From Pocillopora verrucosa (Eukaryota > Cnidaria > Anthozoa > Scleractinia > Pocilloporidae), in assembly GCF_036669915.1 (NCBI RefSeq), contig NC_089323.1, positions 11,576,828 to 11,640,827 on the forward strand: DNA of 64,000 nucleotides. Reading direction: 5' to 3'. The notes below the pieces were generated by a model that did no database searches, was not told where the DNA came from, and saw nothing but the letters and a program-made list of their open reading frames with translations. Position numbers and translations under genes: made by a program. Below, piece after piece: positions 1-10,560 of the stretch; the stretch's first letter is position 1; every line of letters starts with the position of its first letter.

Positions 1-1062
1 CGGCTTGCACTTTTTCTTGCTCTTGGACTTTAATTTCTTCTCTGCCTTGTGTGGTTTAGTCGTGCTCAGTGGACAGGTGGCCAAGTCTGGGTCTGTTTTC
101 GTCACCAGGTTTCCATAGGTTATTCTCAAAGTGGTCAGCGGTCAGTGGTCAGCGGTCAGTGGTCAGCTCACTACTCGCATAAGCGTCCTCTACCATTTGT
201 TGGAAAACTCTCCATTGTTGTTTTAGAGCTGACAGAAGCGCGTTTGTTGGATCGTTTTCCTGTAATTAATCGTATCTAGCTGTTTCTGGGTAGAATTGTA
301 GCCCGTTTAGGAACTGTTGATAGAATTCTTTATCGGCCTGGGTGTCGTTTTCACTGAGTTTCCAAGAATTCGTGTTTGCCTTTAGAAATGTGTGTTGATT
401 TTGTCCAAGCGGAGCCATTTCACTATTTTAATAATCTTGGCCATTTATCGCGGCTGAGTGAGAGTTTCTTGGATTTTTAGAAGGTACTTCATCCCTTCGT
501 TGTGGCTAACTATAACCGGAGCGTTGAGGATAACTTCTGCTTTCTTGGTGTCGTTGATAGTTTGGCTGATACCACCCGAAATTCTGAATTGGTTAGCGTG
601 GAGACTTCTGGTTAAAATTTTGTTGTACATGGCAAATTCTCCCAATAGTAAAAAATAGGTAGTCCTTCTCTTGTGCGCTGTCTTGGCGGTTCTTCACGGT
701 TATTTTGATTTCGCCTGGCCGTGCCATTTATTCGAGCATCCCATGTGTTCAATTTTATGTTAATTATTCGGTGTCCATCGTCTGCCTTACTCCGAATAAG
801 CTGCGAGGGGTGCAACGGGCTGCTTTAGCGAGTCTTTGATAGAACCATGGGCCTTATTCAAAATTTCATCCAACTTGGAGGAAAGAGTCAGTTCTCTCTG
901 ATCACCATGCCTCTTTACAATGTTGTTTGCTTACAGGGCTTCGCGTCTTACCTCCGGGATAGTATTTTTCTGGAATAACTATTCAATTACGGCTACAAGT
1001 GCCTTGTCTGAAGCGGGAGAATCCTCATTATTTAGACTGGTATTGGATAGTGATCTCGATAA
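1..1062 (-). pseudogene. Unrecognised degenerate coding remnant, possibly the 3' continuation of a retroelement gag
   Basis: On the minus strand, short open stretches (about 445-645 and 612-815) run in different frames and are broken by stops. The tone is protein-like and charged, but I recognise no domain. The stretch continues directly from the gag-like remnant at 1063-1789 and has no counterpart in the other two B blocks, whose homology begins near 1230. A short tandem repeat with a 14-bp period (GGTCAGCGGTCAGT) lies at 131-168. It may be part of the same decayed element, or an unrelated one. Confidence 0.25.
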
Positions 1063-1789
1063 TCATTCTTGCGGGACATTTCGGGATATGTCGTCTCCGC
1101 GTCGCTGGGATAAAGATTGCTGGATTGTGTTAATCAACCGCGCTGTGTCCTCTACGGCAGCATATTTCCTGGTTCTTTCTTCAGTATCCATCACTTGTCT
1201 TCGAAAATCACTCATTACGTCAGAGCTTATTTGCATATCGTGTCTAGTGATTATTTTTTCGTCGCTCAAAGTGTTTCTATGCTCGAACTTGCTATCAGCT
1301 CGTTGTTCGAATTCACTTTTGTTTGCAACGGCGTTGTCGGGACAAAATACTTTACTAACTTCTGATTCTGCCCCGCTTAGTTTTTCCTCAGAGTCGCTAC
1401 CCAAACTTAACTCGATGTAAAATCGTTTTTTGTGTTTCTACATTTGTTTCGGTTTTGTGTTCTTTCTTGATTTCGCACCAGTTCGTGAAGATCTGTTGGT
1501 GAATTAATTGATTTTCTTTCTCCTGTGATCTTAGATTCCCGGAACCACGGATTTCTTCAACCTCTGGGGCGACGAAGAGGTTCGCTGCACAACTTAACGG
1601 TTTGGAAAGACTTTCGTTTTTATCGATGCTGATATCTGTGGCCTTTGTATTCGTTTTATCTGCTTGGCTCGGACTGGAAAATGCGGTGGAAACTCGTGGT
1701 GGGTCTTTGGAAGGAATTGGTTCAATGTTTTTTACTGGAATCGGTGTCGTGTGTCGTCGGCGGCGAGGAACTTTGATAAAATGGCTCAA
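1063..1789 (-). pseudogene. Retroelement gag-like remnant, unit 0 copy
   Basis: Two overlapping minus-strand frames (1397-1789 and 1063-1404) encode a basic, serine-rich segment and then a glutamate/arginine-rich, helix-prone segment. The junction around 1390-1420 means a frameshift is needed to join them. Closely similar but more broken sequence occurs at 21310-21800 and 55010-55660. There it lies 5' (on the minus strand) of a CCHC-like and a retropepsin remnant, between two LTRs, which is why I call it gag-like. No capsid motif is recognisable by eye. In this copy no protease or LTR is visible. Decayed and not expected to be functional. Confidence 0.4.
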
Positions 1790-3000
1790 ACAACAAGTTA
1801 CAATTTTCTTCTTCGAACAAAGAAGTCTGCACCTCTATTTCCCTTGCTCTTATTAATTCTGACGGCGGGGAAGACTGACCTCCTGCTTCGTAAATTATAT
1901 CGCGGCAAACTTTTCTTAAAAACTTTCTTCACGGACTTCATAAATGGACAAAAGGAAATTTGAGGTACTCACGTTACTCGAGCGGTCCTTTCTTGCTGGC
2001 GCTCACGATACTAGATCACGCCTCCTGCGTGGAACTGAATTTTGTCGTTCTCTTGAACTTTGATAACATCCTGGAAGCTCCAAGAAGTACCCGGCGTAAC
2101 CACCACTGTGAAAAGGGTTTTTCGCAAAAACTGGACTTTTTCGGGTAAAGAAATGTCTTACCGAGCTCAAAACTTACCATCTCTGTTATTCTTTTTTAAA
2201 ACATGACGCTATCGAAATTGCTGATCCTGGCAGTATGCAGGACGCATGTTATATAAACTTCGTAATAGACCTAGCTCACCGTAGAGTCTCTTTGGCTCAG
2301 TGGTAGAGCATCGGAGCGCGAAAGGTCTGAGGTTCGATTCCTTATGGGGACTCAGAATTTTCTTTGTCTCACGCTCGTGACAAGATGAAAAACATCTTTC
2401 TCTAACTAATATTTGAATAGTATCACAAAAGAAGCGGATACTGATATCAAGATATTGCACCTCCTAACCATTTTCTGTTTTTGTCACGTTATTAATTCCC
2501 TCCAGTCGCTCTCTGCCTAACCCCAAGGCGTTCATCATCTAATTTTCCCTTTCGATTAGAAACAAGGTAAGCCTATTGGACTTGCTGATCCTCTTTTTTT
2601 CAGTTGAAAAAGGATGATCAGCATTCGGATAGGGAATTTAAAATACCTTTTAAAGACACTCGCTTGGAAGCTCCTCGCGTAACAAAAACTACGATTTGTT
2701 TTTGGCGGAGATCTTGGTTGTGCCATACATTTAAAACGTTCAATAAATAGAAACAATTATTTTGGTTCTTCATTCCTGCTGTCTATCCTTGAACGTCACC
2801 GAATATGGACGGAAGTGTGTTAGTAAACATCAGTGTGCGACACAACTATTTATTTGAGTAATGAATTTAATTTAGGAATGACTTTTCATTGCGAGTCAAA
2901 CGCAAACATCTCTAACTTTTATCCTTTTACAATTAATGATAAAACTCTGTAGTGAAGTAAAAAATTTATTTGCAGCCAAAGGAAATAATAATGTGTGACA
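1230..3000. repeat. Block B, unit 0 copy of a three-copy segmental duplication
   Basis: This stretch aligns by eye with 21310-23430 and 55010-57420, including the tRNA-like sequence, the motif CTATTGGACTTGCTGATCCT and the flank GTTAGTAAACATCAGTGTGC. Relative to the other copies, about 600 bp is missing near 2440-2460, including the LTR present there. The part from about 2650 on also matches 47930-48900. No gene is seen in 2461-3467. Confidence 0.75.
2285..2353 (+). repeat. tRNA-like sequence (SINE-head type), unit 0 copy
   Basis: It has a pol III A-box-like TGGCTCAGTGG and a B-box GGTTCGATTCC at tRNA spacing. Acceptor arms AGTCTCT and GGGGACT can pair (with G-T pairs), and the T arm is intact. 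The anticodon arm has lost about seven bases (GAATCCG, present in the copies at 22124 and 56125), so it cannot fold as a working tRNA. This is the best-preserved A/B-box copy of the three. Confidence 0.6.
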
Positions 3001-3467
3001 CTAATTTTGGAAAACTATTGATTTTCACGAGAACTCAATAAGATCCGGTAATAGTCAGTTTTGTTTCATACGCTCTCCTACAAATCTCTTACAGGTGATA
3101 AAAGCATCTTATCAATTTTCATATGCATTATGGAAATTTTTTCGAATAACAAGACAAATCTAATCGACCGGCTCGTAGTGCGATAGGGTGTCAACGTCAA
3201 ACGATTTATTTGAGTGTGATTAAAACATTGAAATTAATTTTCTGTCTATAAACAAGTAACTTAAATAATTCTCTTTGCAACTCTTTGAAGCTCAATTTTA
3301 TCCTCCGCTTTTAAATTTCTAAGAAAGTAAAACGAGGGAGGGATATCAGCCTCAGCAAGTTAAAATGAAAAAGTGCTCGCCAAAGATCTTAATCGGGTTT
3401 TGAGAAGAAAAATGAATTTACTCTTGACAATTTGCAAATTCATAAAGCTATACAAATAGACAAATGT

Positions 3468-3584
3468 CAACATATACTAAAATTAGTATAAACCATATAA
3501 GTAAATAGTGCTTTTCGCGTGCGCTTAATGGCTGGAAGTGATTAGCAAGTACTAAATATTCACCTCGGAGCAGCCCGAAGAGAC
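3468..3584. repeat. Direct repeat flanking a Penelope-like fragment, left copy
   Basis: It shares the core AGTGCTTTTCGCGTGCGCTT and about 115 bp around it with 4464-4578, in the same orientation. The two copies bracket the Penelope-like remnant at 3710-4126, so they may be pseudo-LTR-type terminal repeats of that element or an older duplicated flank. Confidence 0.55.
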
Positions 3585-3709
3585 AGTATCGCGCGTCGGC
3601 AGTCTACCTTCGTCAGAGCGATCGTAGGAATTGTGGGTTGTGTGTGGGTTTACACGCAAAAAATGGAGCTACGCTATTGGTGGAAATATGATAAGGAGAA
3701 AACAAGAAT

Positions 3710-4126
3710 AAATTGGTCGAATGAAAAGCGCTCGTTGATACCGTAGGGATTAAGAGTGCTGAGTTGAAGGATAAAATTTTGTTCTATAGTTTTGCGGCTT
3801 TCCGAACTGCCCAGATGTAGGAAAAGGCTGCAACTGCTATATGCTGCTTAGAGTGATTAGGGAGTTTAAGGTGTCTAGCGACTGGTTTGGACGCGTCCTT
3901 GTCATTTCTTTCTACGTCGCGAAAGTGTTCTCGGAATCGGTCACCTAGTCGTCTTCCTGCTTCACCAATGTATAACTAGCAATAATTGCAAGTTAAGCTG
4001 TAAATGACATTGGCGGAGGTGCACGTAAAGTGATCAGTGAGCTTAATAGATCTCTTGGGTCCCGTCATTTTTTCTACTTTATGAATGAAAGGACAGGTTT
4101 TGCATCGTGAGTGAGCCCATTTGAAA
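3710..4126 (-). pseudogene. Penelope-like element, GIY-YIG endonuclease domain remnant
   Basis: Read on the minus strand, the sequence gives a cysteine-rich lead (SRCKTCPF), then SANVIYSLTCNYC, a stop codon, LYIGEAGRRLGDRFREH and DASKPVARHLKLPNHSKQH. That order (Cys cluster, LYIGE-x-GRRL-x-DRFREH, then KP-x-ARH) is the C-terminal GIY-YIG nuclease of Penelope-like retroelements. The frame is broken by the stop before LYIGE and by a frameshift just after SKQH. No reverse transcriptase is visible upstream. Shorter pieces of the same element survive at 23446-23630 and 57430-57640. Confidence 0.75.
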
Positions 4127-4143
4127 GTTCCTGGTTGGTCATT

Positions 4144-4219
4144 GGTTTAAAATGAACTTCTGACCAGAAAGTTGCTAAATTGGTTTAAAATGAAATTCTG
4201 ACCAGAAAGTTACTAAATT
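4144..4219. repeat. Two tandem 38-bp repeats
   Basis: The units 4144-4181 and 4182-4219 begin GGTTTAAAATGAA and end GCTAAATT or ACTAAATT. They differ at about two positions. They sit at the upstream edge of the Penelope-like remnant. Confidence 0.75.
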
Positions 4220-4223
4220 AAAT

Positions 4224-4316
4224 TTTTTTGTTATGTTTGAATGAAATTAGTGGAGGTTGCGAAACTGATACAATCTTTACAAAACCTCCACTAATTTCAT
4301 CCAAACATGACAAAAA
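4224..4316. repeat. Inverted repeat able to form a long hairpin
   Basis: The left arm at 4224-4258 and right arm at 4283-4316 are complementary over about 34 bp with about three mismatches (core GAAATTAGTGGAGGTT against AACCTCCACTAATTTC). The loop is about 24 bp. It lies inside the direct-repeat-flanked segment. Confidence 0.75.
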
Positions 4317-4463
4317 CATTGGCAATTTTCTGGTCTTTTTTTTTACTTTTTACGGTGGCCAATTTACGCTATCAACTCAATGGATAATACTTAATTACCC
4401 TGTTATACTCTACCACCGACGCAGCACCGCGTTAGAAACTTACCCTCTTCATACATACAGTTG

Positions 4464-4578
4464 CAACATATATTAAAATTACTATAGCCACTTAAGTAAA
4501 TAGTGCTTTTCGCGTGCGCTTAATAATGGCTGAAAGCGATTAGCAAGTACTGTTCACCTTGGAGCAGCCGAAGAAACG
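4464..4578. repeat. Direct repeat flanking a Penelope-like fragment, right copy
   Basis: Partner of 3468-3584, same orientation, with small indels (for example an extra AAT within CGCTTAATAATGGCTG). Confidence 0.55.
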
Positions 4579-5995
4579 AAATAATGCGTCAACAGTTTAA
4601 TTTGCGACCATTTTCTGGTATATTGTAGAAATAAATTATTCTTTTTGGTTTCGTGGCACGGTAAATGTCCAGCACCATTCATCTCCCCTCGGTGCGTGAA
4701 CAGTTTTCAAATATTTGAGTTCAACTTTGCAATTAACAAAGTTTCGTTTCGCGCTCGACTGGAACTAGAAACGAGACAGTCGGCCTGGAGCAAGACAGTG
4801 CGTTACCAAACCTTTATTCTACTTGAGCTTTTTATTTCTCTCATTTGCCCTCTGCCTGCCTAATTGATATCGTCCCCTATTAGCAGAACAAAATGTTCGC
4901 GTATTGGGCCCTCGGATATCATTTTCTGCTTATTACTGACATATCAAGGCAGCTGTCATGTGAATTGTTAGATTATTGAATTCCATTTGTTACCATACAC
5001 TTGTGCGATTAAAGATCCTGTTTGATAAGGACGGTTATATTCCAATAAAGTAACTGAAGTATAAGCAGAATGTTTATCATTTGCGATCGGAAACAAGCCG
5101 ATAGATAGTTAAGAACTAACAAAACTCTGGTAGAACGTTTTGGACTCCAACTTTATGAAGATGTATTTTTTTAGACTTTCGCTTGCTCGTTGAAAATGCG
5201 CGCTTGGAAGTTCCTTGCACAAATAAAATATTGCTTTTTTTTTTTTTTTAAACCAGGAGTTCTAGTTTGTGCCTCACAGTTGTAACATTGGATGAATGGA
5301 CAATTTCGTTTTGGCAGCTATCAATTCTGTGTCATTTCAATCTTGCTATCTGTACTTAAATGTCGCAGAATACAGGCTGTAGTCTGTTCATAAACATTAG
5401 AGTCTCATACCACTACGTGTTTGTTTAATTGGCGAGGTTTAATTAAGAAATGACCTTCCATCAAGAGTCAAACATCAGACATCTGTTAGTACTTTAATTT
5501 AACAAAAAGGCGTATAACTCTGTTGTTAAGTCTGATAAATAATATGGTTATGCGTTACTTTTAGTTTTGGAGCTTTTTGGAAAGACGATTGTTCTCCAAG
5601 AGACCCCAAAGAGAGACAGTGATGTTCAATTTTGTTTCATGTACTCTTCAACAGTTCACTTACAATTAAGAAAATCTTGGTCACAGCTTCATGCGCAATA
5701 TCGGCATTTTCCGAATATTTAAACAAATTTAAGTGTATAATTGACATTGTGACTTCCTTTCAAAAAGGCTTGAACGTCAAGCACTTCATTTAAGCATGAT
5801 CAAAAGAAATGGACACACTTTTTTTCTTTCATGAAGAAAATAAAAAAAATCAAAAGCTTACCTTCATTATTCTTGGATTTGCAACTTTTTTCTACCTGAC
5901 ACTTTCATATTACGTAGAAAGTAAAAGAATGAAATGATATCGAACAACGTCCAATTTGTTTCTACACCATACTTGCATGCATATATGATGAGTTG
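4579..5995. other. Noncoding GPCR-flank debris
   Basis: No gene seen. The segment 4700-5300 carries diverged versions of a flank found beside most GPCR copies in the window (compare 7080-7200, 16560-17000, 22800-23200, 49370-49900, 60830-60960). The segment 5690-5960 matches 23634-23960 and 57626-57960. In those two copies the Penelope scrap is joined directly to this segment, so 3910-5690 is missing there. Confidence 0.5.
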
Positions 5996-6537
5996 TTAAT
6001 GATAAATGAGGGTGCGAAAAATTTTTGCGTATGAGGCGATTGAGTTCACTAAAGAAGATATAACACAGATATATCCACGCCATAAGGTTATACGGTAATC
6101 TGAAATATAGCATAAGGCAGAGACACCTGGTAAAGCCCAAACGGCAGCTAAAATAATACTTGTAGACTCCGTAGTTACAACTTGTTTGTATCTCAGCCCT
6201 AAGAACAGCGCGGGAAGTCTGTTAACACTTATGGCCATCATAGTCAACATCCGATGAGTAACATAGAGAGAGGCTGGGTAGTGAGACCAACCAACAGATA
6301 AGATGAGGCCAGATAACGGCACGAGAGTTTGGACGGCGGATGGAGGGGACATTCTTTCCGAAGGGCAACGAGGATTAGAGAATTCTCAAGAAATACAGTG
6401 AGGGAGAGGATCATGTTTAACACTACGAGATGAATGGATTGCTGTTGTTATCCGCCTGCAAAAGAAGGGGAACTTACAAGTTCCTGATATGTTTTCATAT
6501 GTATTTCACCTACTGTTAAATAAGTTGTCTTAATCAT
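5996..6537 (-). pseudogene. Class A GPCR pseudogene (block C, unit 0/1)
   Basis: The minus strand encodes a GPCR N-terminus beginning at an ATG at 6535-6537 and TM1 (LSLTVFLEN), interrupted by an in-frame TAA just after the N-terminal SFAGG motif. TM2 runs straight into the end of TM3, so ECL1 and most of TM3 are deleted. TM3 end (MMAISVNRL, then LGLRYKQVV), TM4 (ILAAVWALPGVSALCYI) and TM5 follow. The copy stops at the IL3 region, with TM6, TM7 and tail absent. The same TM2/TM3 deletion is present at 59499-60262, so it predates duplication of the block. Confidence 0.85.
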
Positions 6538-7236
6538 TCTTATGTGTCTTTTTTATTTTAATATTATTTTTTTGTAATATTACTCGTGTTGCATCGAGAA
6601 ATATTCGTCTTTACAGCACCCACCCAACTACAACCACTGAAACCGTAATGTTTTAAAAACGATCTTATAAAGACTTCCCGGGGAGATTATTCAATAGGCT
6701 GCACGAGAACACTGACTTTGAGGGAAAAAAACTCACTTCTTCTCTTGAACTTTTTCGTGCGCCTTTGGCGTAAATTGGCAAAATGAGGCAAGCATAAGAC
6801 ATTGTGATATCATCATTTCACATCTCTTGATTAATACTCCCTCTTTTAATACGTGGATAAACTTTTACCACTGCGATAGGTAATTAAGCTTTCTTTTTTG
6901 AAGTTTAGAGGAATCATTATAGAAGTTAGCAAGCTTAAAATAAAAAGTCCAACATGGAAAAGTTGAGTTTGTGACAAATTTGATGCAATATTGGCATTTA
7001 GTCGCAGATGCCAATATATGGTAAACTATTTGAATTTGTAATTTAAAAAGTCTGTCAGCCTTTCACTTTCCGTTTCGTGCCTGACCGGAGAGAGAAACGA
7101 GACAGTGCCAAGAGCAAGATACTACGCTATTAAAAACTTTTCTGCTTTTCTTTTTATTCCCTTCATGCGCCCTGTTGTTTTAAGTCAAGATATTAAATAA
7201 GTAATTTTCTATATATATGATAAGAAGCAAAAGATA
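6538..7236. other. Noncoding spacer of block C
   Basis: Matches 60263-60998 almost throughout. No gene, RNA or element recognised. Confidence 0.5.
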
Positions 7237-7480
7237 CCCTTAACATTTCTCGATACAGAGAAGCGGTGCATAGTGCACTGTTGGTGCAGCTAGTTTAAAG
7301 TGCTTGTTATGCACCGAGTAACATTCCTGAAATTCGGACAGCTAAAATAGTAAAAATGTCATCACATTTAGTAGTCATCGGAGGAATAGCTTTAAATCGA
7401 CGTTAAACCCATTTATTTACTGTTGGAAGGTTTGTGTAGTGAGACATGCAGTAGAGCAGACAATTAGAAAGCCCCGAGTC
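7237..7480 (+). pseudogene. 3' fragment of a class A GPCR pseudogene
   Basis: The plus strand reads NISRYREAVHSALLVQLV then a stop, then residual TM6 (CYAPS), then after a scrambled stretch the TM7/helix-8 motif NPFIYCWKV and a tail ending TIRKP. These correspond to the last third of the intact receptors nearby. No 5' part is present. Its paralogue is 60999-61255. Confidence 0.75.
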
Positions 7481-8515
7481 ATCATTCTATTCATTATATC
7501 AAAGCCGACCTTTAAAGTTACGGTTGCCACAAGAAATCGCTTGTCGGTTATTTTATTAGAAAGTAATGAATATAAAAACTTGATAAAATTTCAACTTGAA
7601 GAAATAAAAGGACTGAGTTGATTAGTAAAATCATCTTTAGAAAACTTTGTTTACTGCGATGGCATTTATTGCGAATAGAACAAGTAGTGATGTATGAACG
7701 TATAGTGTAGAAACAAACAGGAAGTTACTTCGATGTTACTTCCTTATTTTGCGTTCTCAGTCAGTATGAAGGCGTGGGATGAAATTGAACTTCAAAGAGA
7801 AGTGAAGGAGAGCTTTTAAAGTTATTTTTCTGCGGACGGTAAAATTGCTTCTGCTTCTGATCATGGGGGATAATTACAATTAATGTCTTGGAAAAAGAAG
7901 AGAGGGCCAATAAAAGGAATAAACAACTCAACTAAAACCGACAGGGTTTGGTATTGTAATATATCTTGCTCATGTTGCTGTTTCCGTTTCTAGGTTCAGT
8001 CAGGAGCGAAGCGGAAAGTAAAGAGCAGGAAGGCTTTGTTTATTTAAAGTTGAAATCCATTACTTGAGGAAATGTTTGCATCTGTGACTAAACGTCAATA
8101 TTGTATAGTTTTAATCACTCGGAGATTGTCACGAATTCAATTTTCCTCAAAACCCATTAATATCTCTGGTGCGGACTTTTTCTATTAAGCTTCTGATTCT
8201 GATTCTTCTCAACCTCACACCAATGATACTTATTACCTATCCCAGTTATAAATGATTATATAGCTGAAAAGCGGGTATTTGTCGAGCTATGAGATAGTGA
8301 TATTATAGATTACTTATGCTTTCGTCATTTTGCTAATTTACGCCTGAGGCACACCCAGAAGTGAAAAAAGGTACTTAATGGTTGGTTTTATTTCTTGCAT
8401 TGGGAATTTAGTGATGGCAAGGACATCTTCATAATATCGTTTCTAATAAAGTAAGGTATAAATGATCGTATCTTTGCGGGTATTGCCAAGACGACATATC
8501 TTTCGTCGCAATCTC
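7481..8515. other. Upstream region of the plus-strand GPCR gene
   Basis: No coding sequence seen. It aligns with 61256-62312. Parts of it (about 8080-8190) also recur at 10000-10105 and 63840-63945, upstream of the next, broken GPCR copy. Promoter elements cannot be identified with confidence. Confidence 0.45.
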
Positions 8516-8517
8516 AG
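8516..8517 (+). other. Candidate 3' splice site of a 5' UTR intron
   Basis: A pyrimidine-rich TCTTTCGTCGCAATCTCAG precedes the sequence GTAACC about 30 bp before the start codon. The same arrangement is kept upstream of the GPCR copies at 18877, 47494, 52567 and 62346, on both strands. I read the shared AG as an acceptor joining an unseen 5' UTR exon to the single coding exon. Confidence 0.4.
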
Positions 8518-8548
8518 GTAACCTTAAAAAAGAGAAATAGGACACGAG

Positions 8549-9484
8549 ATGAGAATGATAGCTGCAAACAATTTAACAGGAGATGGAATACAGATGAAAA
8601 CACTCGAAGAACTAGTTTGCTCCTCCACTTTAACAAGTGGATCACAACAACCATCAATTCATCTCGCAGTGCTAAATACATTTCTCTCCCTCACTGCAAT
8701 TCTTGGAAATTCTTTAATCCTAGTTGCTCTTCGCAAAGAATCTTCGCTTCATCCGCCGTCGAAACTTTTGTACCGTAATCTGGCGACTACCGATCTATTG
8801 GTTGGTCTTGTTACCCATCCTCTCAGTGTTACTTATCGGATTTCCTCAATTTACAAACAATGGAATCTTTGTCGATACGCAAGAAGCGCCGGCTACTTAT
8901 CAAGCTACGCACTGTGTGGAGTATCTTTGTTGACAATGACGACCATAAGCGTTGACAGACTTCTTGCCCTGTTATTGGGGCTGAGATACAAACGAATTGT
9001 AACTTTGAAGCGTACTTATATAATAGTAGCTACCGTTTGGGTTTCGTCTGGTGTTGCTGCTCTATGCTACATTTTAAATAAACGTATAGTCTTTTGGTTT
9101 TTATATATAATTGTACCGTTATGTTTAGTCATCTCAATCGCCGCGTACACAAAGATTTTCCACACTCTCCATTATAACAAGGCGCGAGTACAACAACAGT
9201 CGAGCCAACCAAATTCATTGAACATTTTGCGATACAGAAAAGCAGTGCACAGTGCACTGTCTGTGCAGTTAGCTCTAGTTGTTTGTTATGCACCATATAT
9301 CATAGTTGAAAGTGTGACAGCTCGTAGAAAAACATTATCATTACATATAGTTGTAATCAGAGGGACAGTAGTAGCCTTACTTTATTTTAACTCTACCTTG
9401 AATCCATTTCTTTACTGCTGGAAGATAAGCGAGGTGAGAAAAGCAGTAAAGCAGACAATAAGACAATCACTTTGCTCTTCATGA
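8549..9484 (+). CDS. Class A (rhodopsin family) GPCR, intact, single coding exon
   Basis: This 311-residue orphan receptor, predicted to sit in the plasma membrane, has all seven helices. The N-terminus is short, with an N-glycosylation site (NNLT, residues 7-10). TM1 has GN at 53-54, TM2 has LATTD with Asp82, Cys108 lies before TM3, and DRL replaces DRY at 136-138. Trp164 is in TM4, CYAP at 246-249 in TM6, and NPFLY at 285-289 in TM7. ECL2 is very short and has no cysteine, so the usual TM3-ECL2 disulphide is not available. Short ECL2 plus a short N-terminus recalls the melanocortin/adenosine (MECA) group, but the ligand is unknown. The start is the first ATG after the conserved acceptor. 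Compared with its paralogue at 62346 (about 31 substitutions by my count), the terminal PWS has become S-stop through TGG to TGA, so the tail is two residues shorter. Confidence 0.93.
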   Translation: MRMIAANNLTGDGIQMKTLEELVCSSTLTSGSQQPSIHLAVLNTFLSLTAILGNSLILVALRKESSLHPPSKLLYRNLATTDLLVGLVTHPLSVTYRISSIYKQWNLCRYARSAGYLSSYALCGVSLLTMTTISVDRLLALLLGLRYKRIVTLKRTYIIVATVWVSSGVAALCYILNKRIVFWFLYIIVPLCLVISIAAYTKIFHTLHYNKARVQQQSSQPNSLNILRYRKAVHSALSVQLALVVCYAPYIIVESVTARRKTLSLHIVVIRGTVVALLYFNSTLNPFLYCWKISEVRKAVKQTIRQSLCSS

Positions 9485-9630
9485 AGTTAGATCTTCTTCG
9501 AGTCATCATCTTATTTGTTGTATTGTAGCGGACTCATCGATTTATGTTGCTTCATTGGAAAGTAATGACCATGAAACTTAATAAAAACGTGGAGGTGCTG
9601 TCATTAGTATTCGTTATTTCCTCGTGAACA

Positions 9631-9636
9631 AATAAA
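9631..9636 (+). promoter_or_regulatory. Polyadenylation signal of the 8549-9484 GPCR
   Basis: A canonical AATAAA lies about 150 bp after the stop codon. In the paralogous 3' flank after 63287 the hexamer reads AATAAG. Confidence 0.5.
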
Positions 9637-10105
9637 GAGACAAGGAGTAAAAACATTAAAGATGTCTTGAAAAAACTTTGTTTCATTACAAGCCAGTTCT
9701 GGCGAACACAAAAACTTAGGACATATACACGATCATGTGGAAACGAACAGGATAATAGTACTTCTTTTTTATTGCTCTTTCTTAGAGATATGAAAATATG
9801 GGAAGAAATTTTTCTTCAAAGGAGAGCTTTTGAAGTTATTTGAAGTTAAGAAGGAGAAGTCGAATGAAGGGGAAAGATAACGTAACATAAGCCGAAACGA
9901 GTTTGGTAGTGTTTAATCTTGCTCCTGCCCCTGTTTCCGGTTTTTTTGCCAATAACAAACTTGAATAGCAGTATTTTAAAATATGTTGACAACAGCGATC
10001 AAACGCTATTATTGTATAGTTTTAAGTACTCGGGGATTGTCACGAAATCAATTTCTTCCAAATCCATCAATATCTCTGGCAGAGACTTTTTCGTTTTAGA
10101 TTGCT
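9637..10105. other. 3' flank of the GPCR merging into upstream flank of the next copy
   Basis: Matches 63440-63947. The last part resembles the GPCR upstream sequence at 8080-8190. No gene seen. Confidence 0.45.
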
Positions 10106-10560
10106 GGCGACTACTGATCCTTTGTTGGTTCTCCAATCCGTCTTGCTACTCCACCTCTCAGTGCTTATTATCGAATGTCCCTCGTTTACAAACACTGAAT
10201 TCATCAAAAGCCTTGCATTCAGTTCAGTGTCTTTGATGACAATAAAGGCCATAAGCTAGCGTGGACAGATTTCTAGCCCTGTTGCTCGGACTTAGATATG
10301 AAACAAATTATAACATTGGCGCGCACGTATATGAAATTAACTGCCGTTTGGATTTCCTCTGGTGTCACTGTTTTTTGCTACATTTTAGATTACGGTATAA
10401 TCCTTGGGTATGGATATTAGGTGTTCCGTATTTTCTAATACTCTCGATCATCTCGGAAACAAAGATTTCCGCACTCTCCAACTCAGCTCAAGCACAAAAA
10501 CAGTCGAGTCAACCAATTTTACTGAAGATGGCATGGCAGTTAACAATAAATGTATAACCT
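10106..10560 (+). pseudogene. Class A GPCR pseudogene, 5'-truncated (block D, unit 1)
   Basis: The plus strand starts abruptly in TM2 (LATTDPLL). The TM3 region is shifted (SLMTIKAIS then a stop), and then MDRFLALLLGLRYET marks the end of TM3. TM4 and TM5 are recognisable but scrambled by frameshifts, and an IL3-like AQAQKQSSQP closes the homology. N-terminus, TM1, TM6 and TM7 are missing. The sequence just upstream is normal receptor 5' flank, so the N-terminal half was deleted. Paralogues: 30772-31260 and 63948 onward. Confidence 0.8.

Noticed and set aside
2285..2353. Functional tRNA gene
   Set aside because: The anticodon arm is deleted in this copy and mispaired in the other two. All three sit inside or beside a decayed retroelement, so a tRNA-derived repeat is more likely.
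8724..8933. Overlapping frames inside the intact GPCR genes (also 62521-62727 and 18114-18368)
   Set aside because: Out-of-frame shadows of the receptor coding sequence.
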